Of a stretch of DNA of 64,000 bases, positions 44,781-55,568 are shown piece after piece (position 1 is the stretch's first letter; each line of letters opens with the position of its first letter). The notes under the pieces are model-generated. The model was given only the letters and a program-made list of their open reading frames with translations. It was not told where the DNA came from and ran no database searches. Position numbers and translations under genes: made by a program. This stretch comes from Panagrolaimus kolymaensis (taxonomy: Eukaryota > Nematoda > Chromadorea > Rhabditida > Panagrolaimidae): contig JAJQJQ010000097.1 of NCBI GenBank assembly GCA_028622995.1, positions 111,833 to 175,832 on the forward strand, written 5' to 3'.

Positions 44781-46926
44781 TTATGCTAAAGCAGCTTTTT
44801 TGCATACAGCTTTTCGTTGAATTTTATTGCAATCACTGTAAAACCATTGACCATACATGTATCCATAACCCAAAGCAACATTATCAGTGCTAATTGCAAA
44901 GCAATATGGAGTGCTTGTATTGATGCTATCGGGATTTACTTGACTCGGATGCATTGTATTTAAATAATCATTAATTGTATTGTCAACCCATGTATCGGTT
45001 CCATTATGATAGAATGCAATCAAAGTTTGATCGCTAGTTGTCATGCCTGGGATTTCTTGACTCATGTATGGACCATTAGTGTAAATTTGAATTGATCCAA
45101 TTGATACAGTATCTAAACAAATAAAATAATTTTAAAGATTATAGAGTTTGCATTAACTATGACAAACCTCGAATAAAATTATTTTCAGCTTCAGAATGAA
45201 TGGAAGCTAAATGTGATTCCATTCCAAAACATTGTGCTTCGGCATCCGCTTGATTGACTTCATAAAGAACTTTGTAGCAGGAAGTCGAATTTGTAAAAAG
45301 TCTCCATCCTTCAGGTCATTTAGTAGATTGGCAACTTTGGGAATGGCCGACATTTGAAATTAAACATTGTTCGCTTGAATCACAACTAAATGGTCGGCTA
45401 TATTTTTTGCCTTTCCAACATGCATTGTGAATTGTGCAATTTTGGGTTAACCATGGATCATTCGCATCAACTGAAAAATTAATTTTTTTTTAAATTTTTT
45501 TACCAAAGCCATATAATTTTACTGACGGTGATAAACTCCATTATCATCAAAGCATCCGCATTCTTCTTTTTTAATGCAACCAAAAGGTAATTTTTTGTTA
45601 TCAATTACATAACCTTCATCGCATTGACACCCTTCCATACAATTTTGGGTGGAGGCAGTACATCCATTTGGATCGTTACAACTTGGTTGACACGAAGATA
45701 CACAAACATCAAAAGTGGAATTAGCTGGACATTGCATTGCTGGACATCCAACTGATGTCCGCCAATCGCTCAAATCAACTCCTAAAAATTATTTTATATT
45801 TTTTAAGAATCCTCTAAAAATAAAAAATAAGATTACCGTTAATGGTTCGTTGACACAATCTCGCAAAGTCTTCAAATGCTTTACAAAGGAAATCGGGCGC
45901 AAGACAAGCATCGGTGGCACAAGTATCGAATAATTTTGAAATCACATCTTCACCTAACCCTTGACATTGTTTGAAAGCTCCAATACCTTGAGCTGCATCA
46001 GAAATGGGTTTACAAGATTCTTTTGATTGAGTTGTATCCTAAATAAATAAAAGTAATTTTTCTCAAAAAAAAATCAGTGTCTTACACATGGCGCAGAATC
46101 AACTCCTTCTTCACATTGGATTGTTGTTGTATTATCAGAATGGAAATAATCAGTGGTGATATACGTATTTGCCCATTCACTAACGCTATTGCCATAAACA
46201 CATCCTAAATTTTCATTTGGCGCTTGTGTGGAATTTTTAAATACCAAATCATTCGTGCAATTTCCATCATAATTTCCACCTAATCCGCAAAGTTTATTAT
46301 TTCCATAAAATGGAGCGCAATCGGGAATATCAACGCATAAACGATATCCATCAAAAACAATATTTATTCCATCTTTAGTGTCAATAGTTTTTGTCCAACC
46401 ATTTTGACGAATGGTAATTTGTGGATTAGTGTTATTAGGATAGAAGTAAGGGTAATATTGACGTTGCTCGTTAACATACAAAGCACCAAGAAATTCCATA
46501 TTTATTTTTTGTCCATAGATTTCAAATTGTGCTGAATCAACTGCGGCGATTCTGCAAATTAAATTTATTCTAAAATCTTTCGTATACAAGGTTTTAAAAA
46601 CTAACGGATTTCCAGGATTTAACTTTTTGTTTTGTGCTTTAACAGTAAAATCAAGATTTAAATTTTGTGTTGGATCTTGAATTGTGTTGCAAGTTTGAAC
46701 AAAGACATAGGGGCAAGTTCCATGATAATCGAAATACGTTCCATCCCAAGTATAATAATGAGGATCTCCATTCATGCAAACTGTTTTAGTTCCGTTTCCA
46801 CAAGCTGATGGTGGTGGAGCTAAAAGGATGATTCAAATTATTTACTAAAAATTTTGGAAAATGGAAATTAATTTTTTTTAAGTTACCCGCTGTTGTTGCT
46901 GGAATTGAAGATGTTGTTGTTGTGGT
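44781..46926 (-). pseudogene. 5'-truncated vWD/C8/TIL mucin (copy 1)
   Basis: Exact copy of the 3' part of the gene at 50157-52345: vWD exon 46819-46086, C8 exon 46038-45837, TIL exon 45781-45523 and the decayed CTLD exons 45470-45168 and 45112-44781. The duplication junction falls inside the Thr-rich exon 2 (fragment 46887-46926), so signal peptide and most of the mucin domain are missing. An ATG just across the junction (46969-46971) is in frame through MFTSEENSCLNIF into the Thr repeat, but it has no signal peptide. An extracellular vWD protein would not be secreted from it. Treated as a truncated pseudogene. Confidence 0.85.
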
Positions 46927-47215
46927 AGTTAAAAAGATATTGAGACAAGAATTTTCTTCACTTGTGAACATTCATTCCATCGAAATGTAACCAGCCGATC
47001 GACCGATTTGGGCTTAATAAACTTTTAAAATGAAAGGACTTAATTTTCCTATTTTTTTACACTATCCTAATATTTTTGAGTTAGACTTGATAAGAAATAA
47101 ATAAATAAATTTGCTGTTGAATTTCATTTTTATTAAAATACAAAAAGATATTACAAAACAAACGAAGAAAAAGCATTTTCACGGGGGAAACTTCAAGAGA
47201 AAAAGAATAATTTCT

Positions 47216-48183
47216 TTAGCATCGGCCACATGTTTTTGGACATTGTTGCGTCATAAGATCGTAGTATTGCTGAAGAAAAAAAAGTACTAGGATTAGCTAG
47301 AGAATATAAAAAGTAATTTTTCCACAAAACATAAAAATCCATTTTAGAAATGGTCTCGAAATGGAAATTTTACAAAATCTTTAAACCTAAAATTTTTGAT
47401 TTGAGACCAAATTTAATTACTCTTTCCAACTTCTTATTATTCTTTACAATAATAAAAACTTACGGCGTTATTGCAAAGATATGCATCCTTGGTACAATCA
47501 CTAACTCCAGTAGAGGGATTGATTTTATCTACGCATGAATCGGAATCAGGTCCATCAGATAAAGACCCACCACTGCATCGTCCACAAGTTTTAGGGCATT
47601 GTTGAGTCATAAGATCATAGTAAGCAGCATTATTGCAAAGGTAAGCATCCTTGGTGCAGTCGCTAACACCAGTGTTTGGATTAATTAAATCAACGCAACT
47701 AAAAAATTTTTTATTTTTTTTATCGTCTGCTTTCTAGGTATTTCACAACAAAAAATAAAATTTTATCGTCTGCTTTTAGACTTTAAAAAAAAATATTTGT
47801 GGAAAAAAACTTACGTGTCATTAACTTGATCACAAGATTTACACGTTCGGGCGCATTGTTTTTTCATAGCATCTCCTAAAATGGAATCAGAGCATTTTGC
47901 GGCATTATTGGTGCAAAACGAATTATCCATAGTATTATCGCAATTTTGACTTGCATCCGTGGTGCAACAAACATCATTGAGACATGTATCATCTTCATTG
48001 AGGCAATGGCCATTCAAGCAATCTAAAAAAAGAAAGAAGCAAATTTTTAGCATGTAAAAAATTATTTTATTTCAGTTTTTTAAGAAATTTGACTATCTTA
48101 CTTCCATTCATAGCGAAACAAGTTTCAGCATAAATTGTTGAAGCAAAAAATGCTAAAGATAAAAAAATAATTTTATCAAACAT
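47216..48183 (-). CDS. Secreted protein with three ShKT domains (copy 2)
   Basis: Four exons (48183-48102, 48022-47815, 47698-47464, 47269-47216), identical to the gene at 42526-43493. It has a 192-residue product with signal peptide and three six-Cys ShKT modules. If the duplication is real, both copies are intact with full upstream intergenic sequence, and dosage is doubled. Confidence 0.88.
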
Positions 48184-49470
48184 TTTTGAATTATTTTTTT
48201 TGTCAGATGCAAAAAAAGGGAAATCAGTCGAGTAAACAAAAAAGCTAAGTATTTTTAAAAGGTTTGAAAATAAAGTGTGACTTTTTAAAGAAAATTTTTA
48301 GACTTTTATACCCCAAAAAATTATGTACTTACCTTCTTCCCACGGAAAAATAATTTCGAAAGCAGTTTAAAAAATTTTTTAAATTTAAATTTAATATAAT
48401 AATTTTTCCACATATTTGCATCCATTTCCATAATTTCACATCAAAATGGATGGCAGTTTTATAAAAGGTAGCCCCCATGAATTTCCGTTTACAGATGAAA
48501 CGGAAAACAAACATCACAATTTAAAAATTTTCTTTACCAGCAAAAGTTTGATGTGGGAAGTTGGCTTTATATGTCTGAATGTAAATATGAAGCAGCGAAA
48601 TGCTGCAGCCTAAAAATGATTTCACTCTTCCTAGTTTTTTGTCTTGTCTTATATACGTTACTAACTTTACATCGTCTATGTTTATTCTCGTGTGCGTCTA
48701 ATAAAAGCTGGTTATTAAATGTAGTAGGAATCACCTACATCAAAGTTAAAAACAAAATCAGTTTTAAAAAAATAAATCTAAATCTCATTTGAATAACTAT
48801 TCACGCTATGAAAGCGACTACTACGTGAACTACATTTTTCATCCAAAAAACCCCAAAATTATTGTTTGCAAAGCTGTGAAGAAAAAAAACTAATAATTGG
48901 TGTCAGCTACAGCCACCGAAAGCGGTGGTGGGTGGCTTGAAGTGGTTTCCCTTCTACGCAAGTTAGTTAAAATAAAAAATAAATTTGCTTGGTCACTTGG
49001 AAGTTGCCATTTCACCCATCTACAAAAGTATTCTTTTTTTTGTTCCTAAAATTATGTATGTCCATACCCAACAATACTAATTGTTTTAATGAATTTTATT
49101 CACCACTGGGCATTCTTCGCAAATGTTCATCATCGTTTTTATTGCTTCAAATGTACATATTGAGGAGTTAAAAGGAAATGAAAACAAAAAATTTATGAGT
49201 TACGCTTGAAATTTTTTTAATATCAATTTATCATTGCTTCTTTGATAATCTAACAAATATCTTTTAATAATTTTATTATATCATATATTTTTTCTGTTTA
49301 AAAATAACTAGATTATTTGCCATTTTTAATTCTTTATTAATAAAATAATTTTAAAAATTTAAATTCTTTGTTTTGAATCCAAAAAAAGAGAGGATAAAAC
49401 AATAAAATTTTAAAATTTTAAATTCAAACAAAAATAATTCAATACTTTATGAAATTCTTTTATGATTAAT
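48184..49470. other. Intergenic within duplicated unit (copy 2)
   Basis: Same content as 43494-44780. No supported gene. Confidence 0.5.
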
Positions 49471-50156
49471 TTATGCTAAAGCAGCTTTTTTGCATACAGC
49501 TTTTCGTTGAATTTTATTGCAATCACTGTAAAACCATTGACCATACATGTATCCATAACCCAAAGCAACATTATCAGTGCTAATTGCAAAGCAATATGGA
49601 GTGCTTGTATTGATGCTATCGGGATTTACTTGACTCGGATGCATTGTATTTAAATAATCATTAATTGTATTGTCAACCCATGTATCGGTTCCATTATGAT
49701 AGAATGCAATCAAAGTTTGATCGCTAGTTGTCATGCCTGGGATTTCTTGACTCATGTATGGACCATTAGTGTAAATTTGAATTGATCCAATTGATACAGT
49801 ATCTAAACAAATAAAATAATTTTAAAGATTATAGAGTTTGCATTAACTATGACAAACCTCGAATAAAATTATTTTCAGCTTCAGAATGAATGGAAGCTAA
49901 ATGTGATTCCATTCCAAAACATTGTGCTTCGGCATCCGCTTGATTGACTTCATAAAGAACTTTGTAGCAGGAAGTCGAATTTGTAAAAAGTCTCCATCCT
50001 TCAGGTCATTTAGTAGATTGGCAACTTTGGGAATGGCCGACATTTGAAATTAAACATTGTTCGCTTGAATCACAACTAAATGGTCGGCTATATTTTTTGC
50101 CTTTCCAACATGCATTGTGAATTGTGCAATTTTGGGTTAACCATGGATCATTCGCA
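49471..50156 (-). pseudogene. Decayed C-type lectin exons 3' of the vWD mucin
   Basis: Two exon-like blocks (50160-49858 and 49802-49471, joined GTTTG...TAG) encode a CTLD: PEGWRLFTNSTSCYKV, then AEAQCFGMESHLASIHSEAEN, then CFAIS...DC...VCKK. TGA at 50006-50008 stands where the first Cys of CPEGW is expected. The splice from the TIL exon enters this block in the wrong phase, reading a stop one codon in. With two independent lesions it is most likely an inactivated C-terminal lectin domain, or the remains of a separate lectin gene. The lesions are shared by copy 1. Confidence 0.6.
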
Positions 50157-52345
50157 TCAACTGAAAAATTAATTTTTTTTTAAATTTTTTTACCAAAGCC
50201 ATATAATTTTACTGACGGTGATAAACTCCATTATCATCAAAGCATCCGCATTCTTCTTTTTTAATGCAACCAAAAGGTAATTTTTTGTTATCAATTACAT
50301 AACCTTCATCGCATTGACACCCTTCCATACAATTTTGGGTGGAGGCAGTACATCCATTTGGATCGTTACAACTTGGTTGACACGAAGATACACAAACATC
50401 AAAAGTGGAATTAGCTGGACATTGCATTGCTGGACATCCAACTGATGTCCGCCAATCGCTCAAATCAACTCCTAAAAATTATTTTATATTTTTTAAGAAT
50501 CCTCTAAAAATAAAAAATAAGATTACCGTTAATGGTTCGTTGACACAATCTCGCAAAGTCTTCAAATGCTTTACAAAGGAAATCGGGCGCAAGACAAGCA
50601 TCGGTGGCACAAGTATCGAATAATTTTGAAATCACATCTTCACCTAACCCTTGACATTGTTTGAAAGCTCCAATACCTTGAGCTGCATCAGAAATGGGTT
50701 TACAAGATTCTTTTGATTGAGTTGTATCCTAAATAAATAAAAGTAATTTTTCTCAAAAAAAAATCAGTGTCTTACACATGGCGCAGAATCAACTCCTTCT
50801 TCACATTGGATTGTTGTTGTATTATCAGAATGGAAATAATCAGTGGTGATATACGTATTTGCCCATTCACTAACGCTATTGCCATAAACACATCCTAAAT
50901 TTTCATTTGGCGCTTGTGTGGAATTTTTAAATACCAAATCATTCGTGCAATTTCCATCATAATTTCCACCTAATCCGCAAAGTTTATTATTTCCATAAAA
51001 TGGAGCGCAATCGGGAATATCAACGCATAAACGATATCCATCAAAAACAATATTTATTCCATCTTTAGTGTCAATAGTTTTTGTCCAACCATTTTGACGA
51101 ATGGTAATTTGTGGATTAGTGTTATTAGGATAGAAGTAAGGGTAATATTGACGTTGCTCGTTAACATACAAAGCACCAAGAAATTCCATATTTATTTTTT
51201 GTCCATAGATTTCAAATTGTGCTGAATCAACTGCGGCGATTCTGCAAATTAAATTTATTCTAAAATCTTTCGTATACAAGGTTTTAAAAACTAACGGATT
51301 TCCAGGATTTAACTTTTTGTTTTGTGCTTTAACAGTAAAATCAAGATTTAAATTTTGTGTTGGATCTTGAATTGTGTTGCAAGTTTGAACAAAGACATAG
51401 GGGCAAGTTCCATGATAATCGAAATACGTTCCATCCCAAGTATAATAATGAGGATCTCCATTCATGCAAACTGTTTTAGTTCCGTTTCCACAAGCTGATG
51501 GTGGTGGAGCTAAAAGGATGATTCAAATTATTTACTAAAAATTTTGGAAAATGGAAATTAATTTTTTTTAAGTTACCCGCTGTTGTTGCTGGAATTGAAG
51601 ATGTTGTTGTTGTGGTAGTTGAAGAAGCAAAGGTAGTCGTCGCTGGAGGATTTGTTGCTGTTAACGGTGCTAAAGTAGTAGTGGATGGAGGAAGCGCAGT
51701 TGTAATTGGTGGTAATTTACTCGAAGTTATGGGCGTTTGAGTAGTAGTTGGCGTTGGTGGAGGTGTAGATAGTGGTAAAGTAGAGGTATTTGTAGCAGGT
51801 GATGGAACTAGAGTTGTTGTAGGTAAAGTCAATGTATAAGTTGTAGTTGTTGATGGAATCGCCGTAGTGGTATTAGTAGTAATAGTTGGATTAGTGGCTT
51901 GAGGTGTAGTTGTGGTAGGTGGCAATGTGGAATTAATAAGCAAAGTAGTCAAAATCGTTGTTGTTGGTGGTGTAGTTAATGTCGAGGGAACATTGGTTGT
52001 TGGTGGAGGCAATGTGGTCGTCGTCGTTGTAGTTGTCTTATCCAAGGGGCATGGAATCTTTGTTGTCGTTGTTGAACCATGATCGCATGGAGACGAGGGT
52101 GGCGATGTTGATGGATTTGGATCTGTTTTGATGCATGTTACTGTACAAATAAGTTCTTCATCGTCTCCATTTTTCATTAAATATCCACCATTTGTAAAAA
52201 TATTTTCGTCGAGTATTGTAGACCCTAAAAAACTTGATTTCTCACATATTTTTTTTTTTCGATTTAAAACTATTTTCTTACCGTGACCATTTCCAACGAT
52301 AAAGAAGAAAAGAAAAGCAAATTTGAGGTAGCTCAAACGGGTCAT
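50157..52345 (-). CDS. Secreted mucin with vWD, C8 and TIL domains
   Basis: Exons 52345-52282, 52224-51577, 51509-50776, 50728-50527, 50471-50213, plus four bases of the next exon, encode 636 residues. Order: signal peptide (residues 1-21), short Cys region, Thr/Pro mucin domain to about 237, vWD domain about 250-470 (GDPHYYTWDGTYFDYHG start and CGLCGNYDG-like CGLGGNYDG near its end), C8 region about 485-550, TIL Cys-rich module about 560-630. This is the repeating unit of gel-forming mucins and nematode vWD proteins. Splicing onto the next exon brings TGA immediately after HRH, so the protein ends after TIL. A CTLD encoded further 3' appears inactivated. The C8 exon holds at least six Cys. 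Predicted extracellular, perhaps cuticle surface or gut lumen. A truncated duplicate lies at 44781-46926. Confidence 0.82.
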
Positions 52346-52370
52346 TATTCTCGATGCTTGCAATTTGAAG

Positions 52371-52380
52371 CTTTATATAT
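52371..52380 (-). promoter_or_regulatory. TATA-like element of the vWD mucin gene
   Basis: ATATATAAAG on the minus strand 26 bases before the ATG at 52345, identical in sequence and spacing to the paralogue at 40431-40440. Confidence 0.4.
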
Positions 52381-53275
52381 TTTTTTAATTTAAATTTAAA
52401 CTGCTTTTATACTCGTCCATCGTCCACTTAATTTTCAGTGTTCATTTTTGTAGCTAACATTAACGATGGGGGCGCTAAGTAACTTTTAGCATTTTTTGTC
52501 AACAAAGCAGCAGCAGCTAAAACAAATTTTAATTTCATTGTTGCCTTTTTTCAAAGATTGAAACAAAATTTGTGCAAACACTTTTATTAATTGTCTTTTC
52601 AAAAATTTCCTATATTTTAATTTTATTGTATTTTAATATTTAGCTCAAATAATTTTTTTATTGTTTTCTTTTTTTATAGAAAATTACAGAATATTTGAGC
52701 AGCTATTTTTCTTCCTTCGTACCAGGCACGTCCGACCACCATCGATATTTTACGGGTTTAAATTGCCTCGAATTAAATTGTCCTTTTTTGAATTGCAAAT
52801 AAAAAGGTAACAATCAAAATCAATTTTAATTTAAATAAAAAATTAAAATCCTCTCACTTCATTTTTTTAAATTAAATCAATCTGTTTAAATAAAAAGAAT
52901 TAACCTTGAATTTTTTTTTTCATCCAGGAAAATACTTTATTGAAATTTGTTATAACAGCTGCCAGCCACTAACCTACTGACATTTTAGGTATTACATTGT
53001 TTCTGAGTAATAATTAAGGGATTTTTAATGAAAAGTCATTAATTAACTTTAACTTTTTGAAAATGGCATAGTAACTTGGATATAATAAAAGATAAGCTTT
53101 CCTCATAAAAGGAAATGATAACTTTGCTATGCGATGTTTGACTCTTGCCTCACATGTCTATTTTCTAAAAGGCACTTACTTATTTCTTATTTTTCCCATC
53201 GATTCAAATATTTCGTTATTGCTATTGGTATTCTTCTCACCTCTCCACCATCCATTGAATTAAAAATTCTTCCTT
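52381..53275. other. Upstream region of the vWD mucin, no gene
   Basis: 52396-52990 is the diverged partner of 40456-41110. From about 53000 to 53275 no homology or gene is recognised, although a missing final exon of the adjacent receptor might be expected here. Confidence 0.5.
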
Positions 53276-54213
53276 TTAAACACACACCTGTAAAATAAGC
53301 AAAATTGTTAGTTGCCGATGTAAATCATAAGTTTTCTTAGTAAAACTTGAAACATTTTGACGCAATATTTTTAAAATCATAAAAACACTTAAATAACATA
53401 AAATTTCGGAAAGAACAAATGCACCCATAATGGAATATAAAATAACTCCAACTTTCATGGAATTTTTATCAAGCCAAAATAAAACAGAATCGGGTTTCAC
53501 TTCTTCAAAAACAATTGGATGAGTTTTATTTAAAGCTTGCATCAAATGTGGCATATCCTAAACTTTATTATTAATTATATGTATAAACCGACTGGCGCGC
53601 GTACTTTCATATCAGTAAGAAAATTATAAGCCAATGAAGAAAAAATCATACAAATAAAAATTCCAACAAATTGCCCGCCAATGATATTTCTTTTGCTAAC
53701 CAGAAAATTATAGTATTTTTGATTTGAATGAATCACAACGAAACGATAAAATAAACAATAATCTTGAGTCATTATTATATTTACACCGGAATAAACAACA
53801 GTGGCCATCTAGAAACTATATTTTTGTTTGGAAACTGTGTAAAAAGTAAAAAACCTACACAAACTTTTACAGCCACTTCTCCAACTTCTTGGCTGAATGA
53901 ATTTGTTAACAAAATATATAGATCCCTTCCAACACCTTGAATAATGCCACCAGTGCCAGGAAAAAATGTTCGTGGAGTTATAATTATTCCAAGTGAAAAT
54001 GAAAAACACATATCCCAAAACTAAAATGCAAATTTTATATGGGATTTGTAGAAAATTAAAGTAACTTACCGTATACAAAAATAAAAAAAATCGATATTCG
54101 GTCATACTTTTAGGTGTAACCCAAAAAATCAATGCTAAAGTATAAAATTGACCCAATAATGAAATTCCATTTAAACCAACTAAAAATTCATCATATAAAT
54201 CTACGATCAGCAT
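53276..54213 (-). pseudogene. Srh/Sri-like 7TM chemoreceptor lacking its 3' exon
   Basis: Exons 54213-54070, 54020-53859, 53808-53605 and 53557 to about 53285 join in phase 0. After MLIVDLYDEFL comes TM1, then VTPKSMTEYRFFLFLYT-FWDM, the Srh/Sri-type TP--M--YR--L signature. TM2-TM5 follow, and the loop before TM6 reads FTKKTYDLHRQLTILLILQ. A GTGTGT donor follows the final Gln codon, where Str-superfamily genes continue into an exon encoding TM6-TM7 with a Pro-rich start. No such exon is found down to 52990, where the mucin duplication begins. If the donor is not used, the frame ends three codons later (VCV). Most likely truncated; all retained exons are open. Confidence 0.65.
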
Positions 54214-54559
54214 GATTGAATGGAAAGAAATTAACTTTAAAATAAAAAAATGTTGTGGTTAATAGTTTTTCAACTTCCTACTTTTTTAATTTTACATTTT
54301 GTCCTCGACTTAGAATATTTAATTTGGTGGTACATAAATAAAAAATTGCCAGGTGAAATAGAAACATTTAAAGTAAAGTACAGCTATATGTACTTATTTT
54401 TTATATGTAACAAAAACGTCCACATTTAAAAAAATGGAAAACTGGTATTCATTTTCTAAAAAATTAATTACTTGAATAAATAATGCTTCTTGGAGAAGAA
54501 AAAAATTTATGGAAATAATAACTACATACTTTTTTTTTTAAATTAATTAACTTTTCCGC
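54214..54559. other. Intergenic, no gene seen
   Basis: AT-rich upstream sequence of the receptor at 53276-54213. No feature is recognised. Confidence 0.5.
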
Positions 54560-55357
54560 CATGAAAACAATAGAAGAACTTTATAAAACGCTTTGTTTAT
54601 ACAGAGATGTAACGAAAATGATAGTTGATGTTTCAACAAAATTATCAAATAAATGATTAATTATTACAGATTATGAAGTTTAAGCAATTACGTTCAGTGA
54701 TGTTACTTTCACAAAATCTTGGCTCCAGCTCCGCTCCGAGCTTCAGGCAAAAATTTTGTTGGCTCCAGCTCCGCTCCGCGCTCCGAAATTTTTTTCTTCA
54801 AATAAGCATAATTCAAAAAAGAGCTAATATAACCTTATTATTATGCCTTTCAGCGCTATTTTTGAGGCATTGGAATTGAACAAAGCCTTTTTTTCTAATT
54901 AAAAAAATTTTTTAAAATTTTCAAAAAAGTTTTTTTGGCTCCAGCTCCGCTCCTCGCTCCAGCTGTTTTTTTTATTTAGCTCCAGCTCCGCTCCGAGCTC
55001 CGACCCGGAGCGGAGCGCTCCGGAGCCGTAGCTGGCGGAGTCAGTCACAACACTGATTACGTTACCACTTAATGGAAAAGTTTTTCAGAATTTTTCTGGT
55101 GATTTTGATTGTAAGAAAGACTGGCGAGAAAACTTTTACAAAGAATAAATGCTGTTATTCATTCGACCCTTGATTTTGAAAACATTGGTCAAATTGATAG
55201 AGTATTACAAGTTGGAGGAGGATCTCGAATGCCAATGATTAAAAATTTATTAGAAAAACGATTTCCTAATGTCGAGCTTTGTTGTGAAGAACATCCTGAT
55301 AAAGGTGTGGCTATTGGAGCTGCATATTATGCTTACCATCTGTTTTCTGATTTTTAA
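54560..55357 (+). pseudogene. Hsp70-family pseudogene interrupted by a hAT MITE
   Basis: Right of the insertion, 55155-55357 is open and reads IDRVLQVGGGSRMPMIKNLLEKRFPNV, then CEEHPDKGVAIGAAYYA. These are the adenosine-binding VLVGGxSRxP and DxAVAxGAA motifs of the Hsp70 nucleotide-binding domain. Left of it, 54560-54684 in broken frames resembles the preceding region (K-x3-LS, then TDYEV-IT, cf. DYEVTITR). Stops and frameshifts occur on both sides, and nothing of the substrate-binding domain follows the stop at 55355. It is a partial, dead copy of an Hsp70 or Hsp70-like gene. Confidence 0.75.
54693..55055. mobile_element. hAT-type MITE, 363 bp
   Basis: Ends are CAGTGATGTTACTTTC and, in reverse complement, CAGTGTTGTGACTGAC, matching the CAGTG start typical of hAT elements. 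Perfect 8-bp target duplications ATTACGTT flank it (54685-54692 and 55056-55063). The interior is unusually GC-rich for this window, with repeated GGCTCCAGCTCCGCTCCG blocks in both orientations. No coding capacity, so mobilised in trans if at all. It is inserted in the Hsp70 pseudogene. Confidence 0.92.
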
Positions 55358-55568
55358 CGAAATTTAGAACTTTAGTTTCATCTATTTATAAAGCCAAAGG
55401 TTTTTTTGTGACGTCAAAAAAGCACACAAATTTTTTTATAATGCATTTATTTTTTCATTTTGTAACATTTAATATTTTTCGTGTAATTGTATTTATTATA
55501 AGTATATTTAGAATTAAATGATTGGAATAAATAATTGAGTCTTTTTCATGCTCATCATATCAAAACGT

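Larger units (their letters stand above)
42237..46926. repeat. Tandem duplication, copy 1 (4,690 bp)
   Basis: This block is followed directly by a second copy at 46927-51616. Every open frame recurs with identical sequence at +4690 and the lines I compared show no difference. The three boundary sequences (42237-42240, 46927-46930, 51617-51620) all read AGTT, a 4-bp microhomology. The unit holds a complete three-ShKT gene and the 3' part of a vWD mucin gene. Confidence 0.95.
46927..51616. repeat. Tandem duplication, copy 2 (4,690 bp)
   Basis: Second copy of the 42237-46926 unit. Its right boundary continues into the intact Thr-rich exon of the vWD mucin gene, so this copy occupies the ancestral context on that side. 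No differences between copies were noticed. Confidence 0.95.

Noticed and set aside
42237..51616. Repeats as a CRISPR or satellite array
   Set aside because: There are only two long copies containing eukaryotic spliced genes; no short direct repeats with spacers exist.
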